64,000 nucleotides of DNA from Brevibacterium ihuae (GTDB lineage: Bacteria; Actinomycetota; Actinomycetes; Actinomycetales; Brevibacteriaceae): the NCBI RefSeq assembly GCF_900184225.1, contig NZ_FXWZ01000003.1, forward strand, positions 1,491,684 to 1,555,683, in the 5' to 3' direction. Numbering within the stretch: the first letter of the stretch is position 1; each line of letters opens with the position of its first letter. Of this stretch, positions 51,928 through 61,003 are shown piece after piece. The notes beneath the pieces were generated by a model that saw only the letters and a program-made list of their open reading frames with translations, made no database searches and was not told the origin of the DNA. A program made the position numbers and the translations under genes.

Positions 51928-52898
51928 CAGTTGGCTCCCGAGAATTCCTTGTGGCGGCTGACGATCCAGCGCGCGACCATGTTCACCGCGAGGGTGATGA
52001 TGAACAGCATGAGGCCGGCGGCGATGAGCTCGGACTGCCGCATGCCGAACGCCTCGGGGAAGTTGAGTGCGATCTCCGACGGGATCGTCGCATTGCGTCC
52101 CGAGGTGATGAGGCTCAGCGAGAACACGCCGGGGGAGAGGACAAGGGTGACGGCCATCGTCTCGCCGAGGGCGCGGCCGAGGCCGAGCATGACCGAGGAG
52201 ATGATGCCGGCGCGGGCGAACGGGAAGACGGTCATCGTGATCATCTCCCAGCGCGTCGCGCCGAGCGCGAGAGCCGCCTCCTCGTGGAGCTTCGGGGTCT
52301 GGATGAAGATCTCCCGGCACAGCGAGGTGATGATCGGCAGGATCATCACCGCGAGCACCACGCCCGAGGTCAGCAGCGTGCGCCCGGTCGTCGAGGGGTT
52401 TCCCGCGAAGAACGGGATGAACCCGAGGTTGTTGTGGAGCCACCCGTAGATCGGCACCATGCTCGAGGCGAGGAAGGTCATGCCCCACGCGCCGTAGACC
52501 ACCGAGGGGATCGCGGCGAGGAGGTCGACGATGTACCCCACCGGGGTAGCGATCTTCCGCGGCGCGTAGTGCGAGATGTAGAGCGCGATCCCGACGGCCA
52601 CCGGGGTGGCGAGCAGGAGCGCGATGACCGAGGCGATGATGGTGCCCGCCATGAGCGGCCACACGTACTGCCAGAAGGTGTCCGCGCTCTCGATCGAGTC
52701 GTGGGTGGAGAACACCTCGGGCCACAGCGCCGGGAGCGCCTCGACGACGAGGAAGATGGCGACGAACGCCAGGACCAGGAGGATGATGACGCCGGCGGCG
52801 AGCGCGGTGTTGGAGAAGACCTTGTCCCCGGCCGCGCCTCCGCGGGATTTCGTCAGAGCCGGACTCTTCTTCGGCTCGGTGGCTGTGGTTTCGGTCAC
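51927..52898 (-). CDS. pstC: Phosphate ABC transporter permease PstC
   Basis: 323 residues from the GTG at 52898 (VTETTATEPKKSPALTK), chosen for the GAGGAAG site in front; the ATG at 52976 lacks one. Helices with YIVDLLAAIPSVVYGAWGM, GVVLAVMILPIITSLCREIF and the EAA-type loop EEAALALGATRWEMITMTVF identify PstC. It pairs with PstA to form the inner-membrane channel. It follows pstS after 152 nt. Confidence 0.95.
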   Translation of the reverse strand: MTETTATEPKKSPALTKSRGGAAGDKVFSNTALAAGVIILLVLAFVAIFLVVEALPALWPEVFSTHDSIESADTFWQYVWPLMAGTIIASVIALLLATPVAVGIALYISHYAPRKIATPVGYIVDLLAAIPSVVYGAWGMTFLASSMVPIYGWLHNNLGFIPFFAGNPSTTGRTLLTSGVVLAVMILPIITSLCREIFIQTPKLHEEAALALGATRWEMITMTVFPFARAGIISSVMLGLGRALGETMAVTLVLSPGVFSLSLITSGRNATIPSEIALNFPEAFGMRQSELIAAGLMLFIITLAVNMVARWIVSRHKEFSGAN

Positions 52899-53050
52899 GA
52901 TGACTTCCTCGGTATGCCCGGATGCGGTGGCCGCTCGCCGGGTATGTGGTTCGATCGATTGCGGCTCCCGCGTCACGATGCGGCCACCGGGTCGTGGAGT
53001 GGTAACCCGATGGCCGCATCGTCAGCGATCGCCGCAGGTGATGGGCATGA

Positions 53051-54154
53051 TCAGCCCTGGGTGCCGATGGCCTCGATCTTCTCGAGTGCGGCGTCGCGGG
53101 TGGCGTCCGAGATCGGTGCGGATCCGGCAGCGCCCTCAGCGGTCGACTGTCCATCCTCGGAGACCACGTAGTTCGCGAAGGCCTTCACCTGATCGGCGGT
53201 CTCCTGGTTCTGGTACTGGTTGCAGTAGATGTGGTACGACACGAGGACGATCGGGTAGACGCCGGCCTCCTCGGTGTCGCGCTCGAGCTCGACCGAGCCG
53301 TCATCGTTCTGCGTCGCCTTCTCGACCGCCTGGGCGGCGGCATCGGCGGAGTACTCGATGTACTCCTCGCCCACGCCGACGGCCACGGTGCCGAGCTCGC
53401 CGACCTGCGAGGCGTCGGCGTAGGTGATAGCACCCTCGGTCGACTGGGTGAGCGACACGACGCCGGAGGTCTGCTGCGCGGACTCCGCGGCGATGTCGGA
53501 CGGCCAGGCCTCGACGACGTCGTGGGTCCAGGCGTCCGGGGCCGCGGCGGCGAGGTACTCGGTGAAGTTCTCGGTGGTGCCCGAGTCGTCGGCACGGTGG
53601 ACGACGGTGATGTCGAGGTCGGGGAGCTCGACGCCCTCGTTCTGGGAGGCGATCGCCTCGTCGTTCCACTTGCTGATCTCGCCGGTGAAGACCTTCGCGA
53701 TGGTGTCGGCGTCCATCTTCACGGCCTCGGAGACCTCGGGCAGGTTGTAGGCCACGGCGACGGGGGAGATGTAGGCCGGGACGTGGAAGATGCCCTCGGG
53801 ACCGCAGACGGACTCGGCCTGGCTCTTCTCGTCGTCGTCCATCGCGGCGTCGGAACCGGCGAAGGAGTACTGGCCGTTGAGGAAGCCCTCACGGCCCGAG
53901 CCGGAGCCGACCGGGTCGTACTGGACGGTGAGGTCGGGGAACTCGCCGGTGATGCCATCGGTCCACGCGGTCATCGCGGCTTCCTGCGAGGAGGCGCCGC
54001 CGCCGATGAGGTTGCCCGAGACCTGGGTCTCGCCGCCGCCTTCGCCGCCTCCGCTCTCGGAGCCGCCGTTCGAGCCGCCGCCACCGCAGGCGGAGAGGGT
54101 GAGTGCGCCAGCGGCGAAGAGGGCCGCGGCAGGAGCAAAACGCGTGAGCTTCAC
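53051..54154 (-). CDS. pstS: Phosphate-binding lipoprotein PstS
   Basis: 367 residues from the GTG at 54154 (VKLTRFAPAAALFAAGAL), with GAAAGG ahead of it. Lipobox LSAC in ALTLSACGGGG, then a Gly/Ser/Glu linker. The phosphate-binding residues lie in IGGGASSQEAAMTAW, VQYDPVGSGSGREGFLNGQY and FAGSDAAMDDDE, and HRADDSGTTENFTEYL. It captures phosphate outside the membrane. Its promoter region carries a PHO-box-like double repeat, so it should be induced by phosphate limitation. Confidence 0.96.
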   Translation of the reverse strand: MKLTRFAPAAALFAAGALTLSACGGGGSNGGSESGGGEGGGETQVSGNLIGGGASSQEAAMTAWTDGITGEFPDLTVQYDPVGSGSGREGFLNGQYSFAGSDAAMDDDEKSQAESVCGPEGIFHVPAYISPVAVAYNLPEVSEAVKMDADTIAKVFTGEISKWNDEAIASQNEGVELPDLDITVVHRADDSGTTENFTEYLAAAAPDAWTHDVVEAWPSDIAAESAQQTSGVVSLTQSTEGAITYADASQVGELGTVAVGVGEEYIEYSADAAAQAVEKATQNDDGSVELERDTEEAGVYPIVLVSYHIYCNQYQNQETADQVKAFANYVVSEDGQSTAEGAAGSAPISDATRDAALEKIEAIGTQG

Positions 54155-54246
54155 GTGGATGCCTTTCGATGGGTGCTGAGTCCGGGGCGCTGCCCCGCGT
54201 ACAGCCATCACGCTAAGAGCGGCGTGTGTATTCAAGACCGTTGCAA

Positions 54247-54264
54247 GGTGAACGGATGGTGAAC
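54247..54264 (-). promoter_or_regulatory. PHO-box-like operator upstream of pstS
   Basis: On the minus strand GTTCACC occurs twice, 11 bp apart (plus-strand GGTGAAC at 54247 and 54258). This is the spacing and core of PhoP-type sites in actinobacteria. It lies about 93 nt before the pstS start codon. Confidence 0.78.
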
Positions 54265-54331
54265 TGGCTTCGAAATCACCCGACAGCTCATGGGATCTGG
54301 GTCACACTGTGCGGTCGGCGTCGCCCTCTCC

Positions 54332-55306
54332 TCAGGCGTCGATCGGCCGGTAGCGCTCGAACTCGACGATCCGCGGCACCGGTCCGGGTCGGACGTAGGC
54401 GACGAGGATCTCCCCGGGGTTCATGTACGGGTCCTTCTTCGGCAGCCGCTCGGCCAGCCCGGCCGGTGCGTGGTCGGCGAGCACGGCGAGCACGGTCGGC
54501 AGCACCGGGCGGTGCGTGCAGATCACCGTCGGCTTGCCCTTCTCGAGGATCGCGACGAGCGCCTTCGCGGTCTTCTTCGGGTTCGCAGCGTTCGCCTTCT
54601 CGCTCAGCGGCGCCACGGTCTTGATGCTCCTGCCGACGGCCGCGGAGTACGGCTTGAGGGTCGCCACGCAGCGCTTCCACGGGCTCGACACGACCCTCTT
54701 GATCCGCCAGGCGGCGAGCAGTCCGGTGAGCGCCATCGACTGCCGGGTGCCGAGCGCGAGGAGCGGACGCACGTGCTCGGTCTCGTGCCATTTCGAGCGC
54801 GGGAACGCCTTGCCGTGGCGCACGATGATGAGCGCCCAGGCGCGCAGCGCACCGGTCCGGTGGGCGTGCTCGAGCCGATCGAGCTGCTCGCGGTCGGCGA
54901 ACCGGCTGAGCTTCGCGCGCGCCGTGCCGACCGGGAACCACTCCGCGCGGTCGATCTCCTTGGGGTCGTCCGGCTTCGCGGGCTTGTCGCTCGTCACCTC
55001 GGCGGCCCAGTAGCTCACGTGCTTGGTAAGTCGCCGGCCGACGGTGTACCGGGCCGAGGGCATGGGCAGCCCGAGGTGGATGTCGAAGCCGGTCTCCTCG
55101 GCCACCTCGCGCACGGCGCACTCCGGCAGGGTCTCGCCCTTGTCGACCTTGCCCTTGGGCCATGACCAGTCGTCGTAGCGGGGCCGGTGGACGAGGAGCA
55201 CCTCGAGGCCGGAGCGGCCCTCCCGCCAGCACACGGCCCCTGCGGCGAGCACATCCGCCTGGAGCCGGGCGGACTCCTCGGCGTTGGTGACGGCGGTGGG
55301 GCTCAC
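54332..55306 (-). CDS. Nudix hydrolase fused to histidine phosphatase (MutT1-like)
   Basis: 324 residues from a GTG at 55306 that overlaps the ppk stop (GTGA). The N-terminal Nudix box is [20 protein letters not shown] (GX5EX7REXXEE). The second half is a histidine-phosphatase domain starting [16 protein letters not shown] with the RHG motif, and later [14 protein letters not shown]. This two-domain plan is that of mycobacterial MutT1, which cleans oxidised guanine nucleotides or diadenosine polyphosphates. Coupling to ppk is a common actinobacterial arrangement. Confidence 0.93.
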   Translation of the reverse strand: MSPTAVTNAEESARLQADVLAAGAVCWREGRSGLEVLLVHRPRYDDWSWPKGKVDKGETLPECAVREVAEETGFDIHLGLPMPSARYTVGRRLTKHVSYWAAEVTSDKPAKPDDPKEIDRAEWFPVGTARAKLSRFADREQLDRLEHAHRTGALRAWALIIVRHGKAFPRSKWHETEHVRPLLALGTRQSMALTGLLAAWRIKRVVSSPWKRCVATLKPYSAAVGRSIKTVAPLSEKANAANPKKTAKALVAILEKGKPTVICTHRPVLPTVLAVLADHAPAGLAERLPKKDPYMNPGEILVAYVRPGPVPRIVEFERYRPIDA

Positions 55307-57447
55307 TGCGGATCCACCGTCCGGCGTCGGTGGTGGCGGCGGATGAGCTCGGACTGGTAGTCGGCGAGCGGCTCGCCCTCGGGGCCGCGCGAGTGACGGG
55401 TCCAGATCCCGGCCGGGCCGAGGTGGAAGCTCGAGGTCGTCGGCGCGAACGCGAGATCGAACAGCCCGTCGACCTCGGCGATGTGCTCGGCGTCGCCCAG
55501 GCGGACGAGGGCCTCGACCCGGCGGTCGAGATTGCGGTGCATGAGGTCGGCCGACCCGATGTAGGCGACCGTGCGCTCACCGGTGCCGAACACGAAGATC
55601 CGCGAGTGCTCGAGATAGCGGCCGAGGATCGATCGCACGGTGATGTTCTCGCTCAGTCCCGGGATGCCCGGACGGATCGCGCAGATCCCGCGCACGAAGA
55701 GCTCGATCCGCACGCCGGCGCGCGAAGCGAGGTAGAGCGCGTCGATGATCGGCTCGTCGACGATCGAGTTGACCTTGATCCGGATCCGCGCCTCGTGCCC
55801 GGCGCGCGCGTGCTCGATCTCGGCCTCGATGAGCTCGAGGAGACCGGTTCGCACCCGGTTGGGCGCGACGAGGAGGCGGGAGTAGTCGGCGTGCGGGGCG
55901 TAGCCCGAGAGCTGGTTGAACAGCTTGGTGAGGTCCTGGCCGACCTCGGGATCGCGGGTGAGGAGGCCGAAGTCCTCGTAGCCGCGAGCGGTCTTCGGGT
56001 GGTAGTTGCCGGTGCCGACGTGGCAGTAGCGGACGAGGCCGGTGTTCTCCTGCCGGATGACGAGGCACAGCTTGGCGTGGGTCTTGAGCCCGACGATGCC
56101 GTACACGACGTGCACCCCGGCGCGCTCGAGCTTGCGGGCCCACGTGATGTTGGCCTCCTCGTCGAACCGCGCCTTGATCTCGACGACCGCGAGCACCTGC
56201 TTGCCCGCCTGCGCCGCGTCGACGAGGGCGTCGATGATCGGGGAGTCGCCCGAGGTGCGGTAGAGGGTCTGCTTGATCGCGAGGACCGTGGGGTCGGCGG
56301 CGGCCTGCTCGAGGAAGGCCTGGACGCTCGTGGAGAACGAGTCGTAGGGGTGGTGGAGGAGGATGTCGCGCTCGGCCACCGCCTCGAAGATGTCGACCTG
56401 CTCGGAGCTCTCGGTCTGCGACAGGTACCGGTTCATCGCCGGCACCGCCTTGGGGAAGTGGAGGTCGTCGCGGTTGAGGTCGGTGATCTCGCTCAGGCCG
56501 CGGAGGTCGAGCGGGGTCGGCAGCTCGTAGATCTCCGATTCGTCGATCCCGAGCTCGCGGGTGAGGATCTGGCGCACCCGGGGATGGAGGTCCTCGGTGA
56601 CCTCGAGCCGCACCGCCGGGCCGAACCGGCGCCGCAGCAGCTCCTTCTCGAGCGCTTTGAGGAGGTTCTCCGCATCGTCCTCCTCGACCTCGACGTCCTC
56701 GTTGCGGGTGACCCGGAAGAGCGAGTGGTCGACGATCTCCATGCCCTCGAACAGCCGGTCGAGGTGGGCGGCGATGATCTCCTCGAGCGCGATGAACCGG
56801 GCCGGGAACTCGGGGCTCACCTGCCGGGTCTCGGCGGATTCGGCGACGTTGATGAAGCGGGGGAGGACCTGGGGGACCTTGACCCGGGCGAACAGGTCCG
56901 CCCCCGTGCTCGGGTGGCGGAGGAGCACGCCGAGGTTGAGCGACAGCCCTGAGATGTAGGGGAACGGGTGTGCGGGGTCGACGGCGAGCGGGGTGAGCAC
57001 CGGGAACACGTGGGACTCGAAGTACTCGTCGACCTTCGTCCGCTCCTCCGGGGTGAGGTCGGCCATCGAGACCGAGAAGATCCCCTCCGCATCGAGGCGC
57101 GGACCGATGTCGGTCTTGAGGAGTTCCGAATGGCGCTCCATGAGGGTGTGCGCGTGCTTGCCGAGCGAGCGCATGACCGCCCGCGGCTGTGCACCGGTGA
57201 TCGAGGGCACCGCGAGACCGGTGGCGATCCGGCGCTTGAGGCCGGCGACCCGGACCATGAAGAACTCGTCGAGGTTCGAGGCGAAGATGCTGAGGAAGTT
57301 CGCGCGCTCGAGCAGCGGGATCGAGGTGTCGGCGGCGAGCTCGAGAACGCGCTCGTTGAACGCCAGCCAGCTCAGCTCGCGGTCGAGGAACCGGTCGGGC
57401 GGGGAAGGGAGCTCGTGATCGAGCCCGAAGGCCGCGACGTCGTACAT
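55303..57447 (-). CDS. ppk: Polyphosphate kinase (RNA degradosome-type Ppk1)
   Basis: 714 residues. Makes polyphosphate from ATP reversibly. N-terminal [20 protein letters not shown], the head domain, and the catalytic PLD-like core with [15 protein letters not shown] and [20 protein letters not shown]; the latter His is the phosphorylated one. [39 protein letters not shown] and [15 protein letters not shown] are further hallmarks. Start ATG at 57447 immediately follows the mshD stop. Next to MutT1 and near pst, it belongs to phosphate storage. Confidence 0.97.
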   Translation of the reverse strand: MYDVAAFGLDHELPSPPDRFLDRELSWLAFNERVLELAADTSIPLLERANFLSIFASNLDEFFMVRVAGLKRRIATGLAVPSITGAQPRAVMRSLGKHAHTLMERHSELLKTDIGPRLDAEGIFSVSMADLTPEERTKVDEYFESHVFPVLTPLAVDPAHPFPYISGLSLNLGVLLRHPSTGADLFARVKVPQVLPRFINVAESAETRQVSPEFPARFIALEEIIAAHLDRLFEGMEIVDHSLFRVTRNEDVEVEEDDAENLLKALEKELLRRRFGPAVRLEVTEDLHPRVRQILTRELGIDESEIYELPTPLDLRGLSEITDLNRDDLHFPKAVPAMNRYLSQTESSEQVDIFEAVAERDILLHHPYDSFSTSVQAFLEQAAADPTVLAIKQTLYRTSGDSPIIDALVDAAQAGKQVLAVVEIKARFDEEANITWARKLERAGVHVVYGIVGLKTHAKLCLVIRQENTGLVRYCHVGTGNYHPKTARGYEDFGLLTRDPEVGQDLTKLFNQLSGYAPHADYSRLLVAPNRVRTGLLELIEAEIEHARAGHEARIRIKVNSIVDEPIIDALYLASRAGVRIELFVRGICAIRPGIPGLSENITVRSILGRYLEHSRIFVFGTGERTVAYIGSADLMHRNLDRRVEALVRLGDAEHIAEVDGLFDLAFAPTTSSFHLGPAGIWTRHSRGPEGEPLADYQSELIRRHHRRRTVDPQ

Positions 57448-58362
57448 TCAGTTCTCCTCGGCGGTGCCCGGCGGGGCGTAGCTCACATGGACGATCGTAT
57501 GGGTGAAGCCGAGCGACTCGTAGAGCCGCCGGGCGGGCACGTTGTCGCTCTCGACGTAGAGCTCGACGACCTCGGCCCCGATCCCGCGCAGATGGTGCAT
57601 GCCGGCCACGGTGAGGGCGCGGCCGACCCCGGCGGCGTGCACGGCCGGATCGACGCCGATGACGTAGACCTCCCCGGTGACTGCGCCGGACGGGTGGTCC
57701 CGGTGGAGCTTGGTGTGGTGGAAGCCGATGACGGCGTTGGCGCGCTCGGCGATGAGGACGTCGGCCGGATCGAATCCGGGCGCGTCGACGATGGCGGCGA
57801 TGTCGGAGCGGGCCTGTCCGCCCTGTTCGGGGTGCCAGTCGAAGGCGGCGTTGTTGACCTGGAGCCAGCCGTCCTCGTCGCCGGGGGCGAAGGGCCGGAT
57901 CGTCGTGTCCTCCGGCGTCCGGGGCTCCGGCAGCGTGAGGCGGTCGAGCGGATCGGTGTGGAGCTGGAGGAGCTCGCGCTCGCGCTCGTACCCGAGGGCG
58001 GCAGCGAGGTGGGCGGCCGCGGGATGGTCGCCGTGCGACCAGAACCAGGCGCCGGCGCCCGCCGCGGTGAGCTCGTCGTGCATGGCGCGCACGAGCTCAC
58101 CGCCGAGTCCTGTGCCGCGGGAATCCGGGGCGACGACCGCCTCGGCGGCCCAGCGGGCGCCCTGCTCTGCGGCGACGCCGAACCCGAGGAGCTCGTCGCC
58201 GGTGTCCGCGGTCCACATCCGGGTTCCTTCGGCGGATTCCCCGAGTGCGGCGAGCAGCCCGTCGGAGATCGGCAGCAGTCCGTCGGCGCGGGTGGCCGCG
58301 TCGAGGAGGGCGGGCAGCTGCGCCGGGACGTGGTCGACGGTCTGGATCTCAGGCGCTGACAT
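57448..58362 (-). CDS. mshD: Mycothiol synthase
   Basis: 304 residues with two GNAT domains. Acetylates Cys-GlcN-Ins to give mycothiol, the low-molecular-weight thiol of actinobacteria. The second domain has VDPAVHAAGVGRALTVAGMH (acetyl-CoA loop) and VELYVESDNVPARRLYESLG. The first has AVVAPDSRGTGLGGELVRAM. The linker NNAAFDWHPEQGG matches the family. It overlaps glnR by 14 nt and precedes ppk without gap, so glnR-mshD-ppk-mutT1 form one run. Confidence 0.95.
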   Translation of the reverse strand: MSAPEIQTVDHVPAQLPALLDAATRADGLLPISDGLLAALGESAEGTRMWTADTGDELLGFGVAAEQGARWAAEAVVAPDSRGTGLGGELVRAMHDELTAAGAGAWFWSHGDHPAAAHLAAALGYERERELLQLHTDPLDRLTLPEPRTPEDTTIRPFAPGDEDGWLQVNNAAFDWHPEQGGQARSDIAAIVDAPGFDPADVLIAERANAVIGFHHTKLHRDHPSGAVTGEVYVIGVDPAVHAAGVGRALTVAGMHHLRGIGAEVVELYVESDNVPARRLYESLGFTHTIVHVSYAPPGTAEEN

Positions 58363-59134
58363 CGATGTTCTCCTTGTTCTGCGCCGGGCGGATCCGGTCC
58401 GGGCCGGCCGCGGCAGGGGCGGTGCGACCGGACGGCTGGGCGGAGTTCGCGAGGACCGGGTCGGGGACCGCGACGGGACTGAAGCGGTAGCCGACGTTGC
58501 GCACCGTGTGGATCGCGGATTCGAGCTCGGAGCCGAGCTTCGCCCGCAGTCGGCGGATGTGGACGTCGACCGTGCGGGTGCCCCCGTAGTAGTCGTAGCC
58601 CCACACGTCCTGGAGGAGCTGGGCGCGGGTGAAGACCCGGTCGGGGTGCTGGGCGAGGAACTTGAGGAGCTCGAACTCCTTGTACGTCAGGTCGATCGGA
58701 CGCCCCGCGACAGAGGCGGTGTAGCTGCCCTCGTCGATGACGAGAGCGCCCGCGACCACGGGGGGATCGACCGACTCCCGCGCCACGGCGCGGGTCTCCG
58801 CGAGCCGCAGGCGTGCATCGATCTCCGCCGGGCCGGCGGTGGACAGGATGATGTCGGCGGCGTTCCAGCTCGGGTTCGCGGCTGCGAGACCGCCCTCGGT
58901 GAGGACGATGATGAGCGGCAGGTCGATGCCCACGGTGGACAGTCGGGAGGCCATGGTCGGAGCGAGGCCGAGGTCGGTCGTCGCATCGAGGACCGCGACG
59001 TCGGCCGGCGGGGCGGCGAGCAGGTCGGAGTGGTCCGGGCGCACCGCGTGCACGGTGTGCGGCAGATACCCGAGAGCAGTGAGCGACGGGGGTCCGGTGA
59101 CGGCGGAGCCGTGGGCGATGTGGAGTATGCGCAT
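58349..59134 (-). CDS. glnR: GlnR-type atypical OmpR-family response regulator
   Basis: 261 residues from the ATG at 59134. N-terminal receiver-like domain with LGYLPHTVHAVRPDHSDLLA, VAVLDATTDLGLAP and LTEGGLAAANPSWNAADIIL, then STAGPAEIDARLRL. The single Asp of the phospho-site is kept, but the acidic pair and conserved Lys of normal receivers are missing, as in GlnR. The DNA-binding winged helix is PIDLTYKEFELLKFLAQHPD, then RAQLLQDVWGYDYYGGTRTV. GlnR is the global nitrogen regulator of many actinobacteria; no sensor kinase gene is adjacent, as expected. Confidence 0.93.
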   Translation of the reverse strand: MRILHIAHGSAVTGPPSLTALGYLPHTVHAVRPDHSDLLAAPPADVAVLDATTDLGLAPTMASRLSTVGIDLPLIIVLTEGGLAAANPSWNAADIILSTAGPAEIDARLRLAETRAVARESVDPPVVAGALVIDEGSYTASVAGRPIDLTYKEFELLKFLAQHPDRVFTRAQLLQDVWGYDYYGGTRTVDVHIRRLRAKLGSELESAIHTVRNVGYRFSPVAVPDPVLANSAQPSGRTAPAAAGPDRIRPAQNKENIDVSA

Positions 59135-59178
59135 TGCCGTCCTAACCCCCTGCGTCGATCCTCGTCTGACTGCTCGCG

Positions 59179-59184
59179 AGTATA
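59179..59184 (-). promoter_or_regulatory. -10 box (TATACT) of glnR
   Basis: TATACT on the minus strand, about 45 nt before the ATG at 59134; the leader holds a GGGGG/AGGA ribosome site. No clear -35. Confidence 0.5.
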
Positions 59185-59310
59185 CCGGGAGGCCGGGTGC
59201 GCGCTCGGGCGGCGGGGTGCCCATCGGGGGGTTCTGCGGCGGACCTGCGCCCGACCCGGCTCGCGGTGCGCCGAATACCGTCGATGCGCGGCGTTTGGCA
59301 GGATGGGGGG

Positions 59311-60102
59311 ATGACGCGTTGGATCCGGATCGTCGTCGCCCTGTGCCTGGCGGCCGCCCTCGGCGTCTCCGTGTACTTCGGCCTCGTGCCCTTCGCGCTC
59401 GCCTGCGGCCTCGTCGTCGCGGCCCTCGCCTACGGCTGGCCTCGCCTCACCGACTCGCCCCAGCCGCGCGCCACGACGACGATGCTCTTCGTGCTCGGTC
59501 TCATCGGCCTGGCCACCGTCTGGATCGCCCCCACGGCCCCGTTCCTCGATTGGCTCCCGCTCGTCGCCGGCGTGGGCCTGCTCTGGGCCTTCGTGCAGAA
59601 CCTCGTGCGCGGGATCGGCGCCTCGCACGCTGTCGTCAACGTCTCCGCCCAGGTCGCCGGGCTCGTCATCATCCTGTCCGTGGCGAGCTGGGTGGGTGCC
59701 GTGCAGGTGCCGGGCGACAAGGAGGCGGTGATCGTCGCCCTCGTCGCGATCATCCTCGCCCAGGCGGCGACGGTGGTGCCGTGGCCCGCCCGCTACACCT
59801 CGCCGCTGGCGCTCGGCATCGCGGTGCTCGGTGCCGCGACCACCGCGACGATCATGGTCGACGGCAGCATGTCCCTGTGGGGAGCGGCCGGCCTCGGCCT
59901 CGTCATGGGCCTGCTCGTCGCCGCCACCGACCGGATGCTCGGCCTCGTCGCCCGCAGCCGCCTGCAGTCGCGCGAACTGCGCCGCGCGCGGCGCCGGGAC
60001 AAGGCGCGCCTGGTCGCCGTCCAGATGGCGCTCGGCGCCGCTCCGATAGCGCTCGGCGGCATCGTCGTCTATGTCATCGAGCGGATCCTCGTCTTCGGCT
60101 GA
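59311..60102 (+). CDS. Integral membrane protein, unknown function
   Basis: 263 residues from the ATG at 59311 (MTRWIRIVVALCLAAALG). About seven hydrophobic helices, and a basic cytoplasmic stretch (ARSRLQSRELRRARRRDKAR) before the last one. Gly/Ala/Val-rich, no recognised domain. The ATG follows GGCAGGAT-GGGGGG, which fits a leaderless start. It is divergent from glnR. Confidence 0.8.
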   Translation: MTRWIRIVVALCLAAALGVSVYFGLVPFALACGLVVAALAYGWPRLTDSPQPRATTTMLFVLGLIGLATVWIAPTAPFLDWLPLVAGVGLLWAFVQNLVRGIGASHAVVNVSAQVAGLVIILSVASWVGAVQVPGDKEAVIVALVAIILAQAATVVPWPARYTSPLALGIAVLGAATTATIMVDGSMSLWGAAGLGLVMGLLVAATDRMLGLVARSRLQSRELRRARRRDKARLVAVQMALGAAPIALGGIVVYVIERILVFG

Positions 60103-60255
60103 GGGCCCTCGCCTCTCTGGCCCGGAGCGCGGGCGCGCACCACTCCGGTCCGGGGCCGTGACCGCGGCCGAGCCCCTCCCGGGTCACGGCGTCCCGGCCG
60201 AGCGTCCGCCCCGCCCGGGCTCGGGACCGGGTGCCGGCGCAGGGTCCGCAGTGGG

Positions 60256-60261
60256 TACACT
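60256..60261 (+). promoter_or_regulatory. -10 box (TACACT), leaderless start for the 38-aa gene
   Basis: TACACT, 7 nt, then the ATG at 60269. Confidence 0.55.
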
Positions 60262-60268
60262 GGGCACC

Positions 60269-60385
60269 ATGGACAACCTCGTGATGCTCGAAATCTTCTT
60301 CACCGTGCTCGTCGGCCTCGCCGGCCTCGGCACTGCGGGTGTGGCCATCAAGGTCATCACCAACCTCTTCAAGACCCCCCGCTGA
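60269..60385 (+). CDS. 38-residue single-helix membrane protein
   Basis: MDNLVMLEIFFTVLVGLAGL is followed by a Gly/Ala/Ile helix and a basic end (NLFKTPR). One membrane helix, N-out/C-in by the positive-inside rule. It is preceded by a leaderless promoter box and followed after 4 nt by the nitrobindin gene, so it is very likely real. Function unknown. Confidence 0.7.
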   Translation: MDNLVMLEIFFTVLVGLAGLGTAGVAIKVITNLFKTPR

Positions 60386-60389
60386 CCGC

Positions 60390-60992
60390 ATGCCCATCGA
60401 ACTCGACGCGGACCTCCAGCCGGAGCTCGTGCCGCTGGCCTGGCTCATCGGCTACTGGGAGGGCGTCGGCGTCGTGGGCTATCCCGGCACCCCGGAGCGC
60501 CAGTTCGGGCAGCGCATCGATTTCGTCGCGCCCGCCGGTGCGCCCTTCCTTCACTACACCGCGCAGGCCTGGCTGCTCGACGAGGACGGGCGTCCCGCCG
60601 ACACCCTCACCCTCGAGACCGGGATCTGGCAGCTGGTCCGGCCGCGCCGCGAGCACGATGCCGGTCCGGGTCTCATGGTGCCCACCGAGCCCACCCCCTT
60701 CACCACGGCGGAATCCGTCGAGACCCTCCGTGGTGAGGACGGCGACTTCGAGATCGAGGTCGAGATCGTCCACCCGCACGGCGTGATGGAGCTCTACGCC
60801 GGCCGGGTCACAGGCCCCCGGATCGACCTCGCCACCGACGTCGTCGCCCGCACGACCACCGCCAAGGAGTACACCGCATCGACGCGGATGTACGGCCTCG
60901 TCGACGGCGAGCTCATGTGGGCGTGGGACATGGCCGCGCTCGGCCGCGAGCTCACCTCCCACGCCTCCGCCCGGCTCAAGCGGGTCTCCTGA
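60390..60992 (+). CDS. Nitrobindin-like heme-binding FABP-family protein
   Basis: 200 residues, ATG 4 nt after the previous stop. Ten-stranded barrel of the THAP4/nitrobindin family: LAWLIGYWEGVGVVGYPGTP near the start (G-x-W-x-G-x-G) and the heme-ligand His region EIVHPHGVMELYAGRVTG. Family members bind ferric heme and interact with nitric oxide or peroxynitrite. Cytoplasmic. Co-transcribed with the 38-residue gene. Confidence 0.88.
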   Translation: MPIELDADLQPELVPLAWLIGYWEGVGVVGYPGTPERQFGQRIDFVAPAGAPFLHYTAQAWLLDEDGRPADTLTLETGIWQLVRPRREHDAGPGLMVPTEPTPFTTAESVETLRGEDGDFEIEVEIVHPHGVMELYAGRVTGPRIDLATDVVARTTTAKEYTASTRMYGLVDGELMWAWDMAALGRELTSHASARLKRVS

Positions 60993-61003
60993 CCTCCACG
61001 GCC

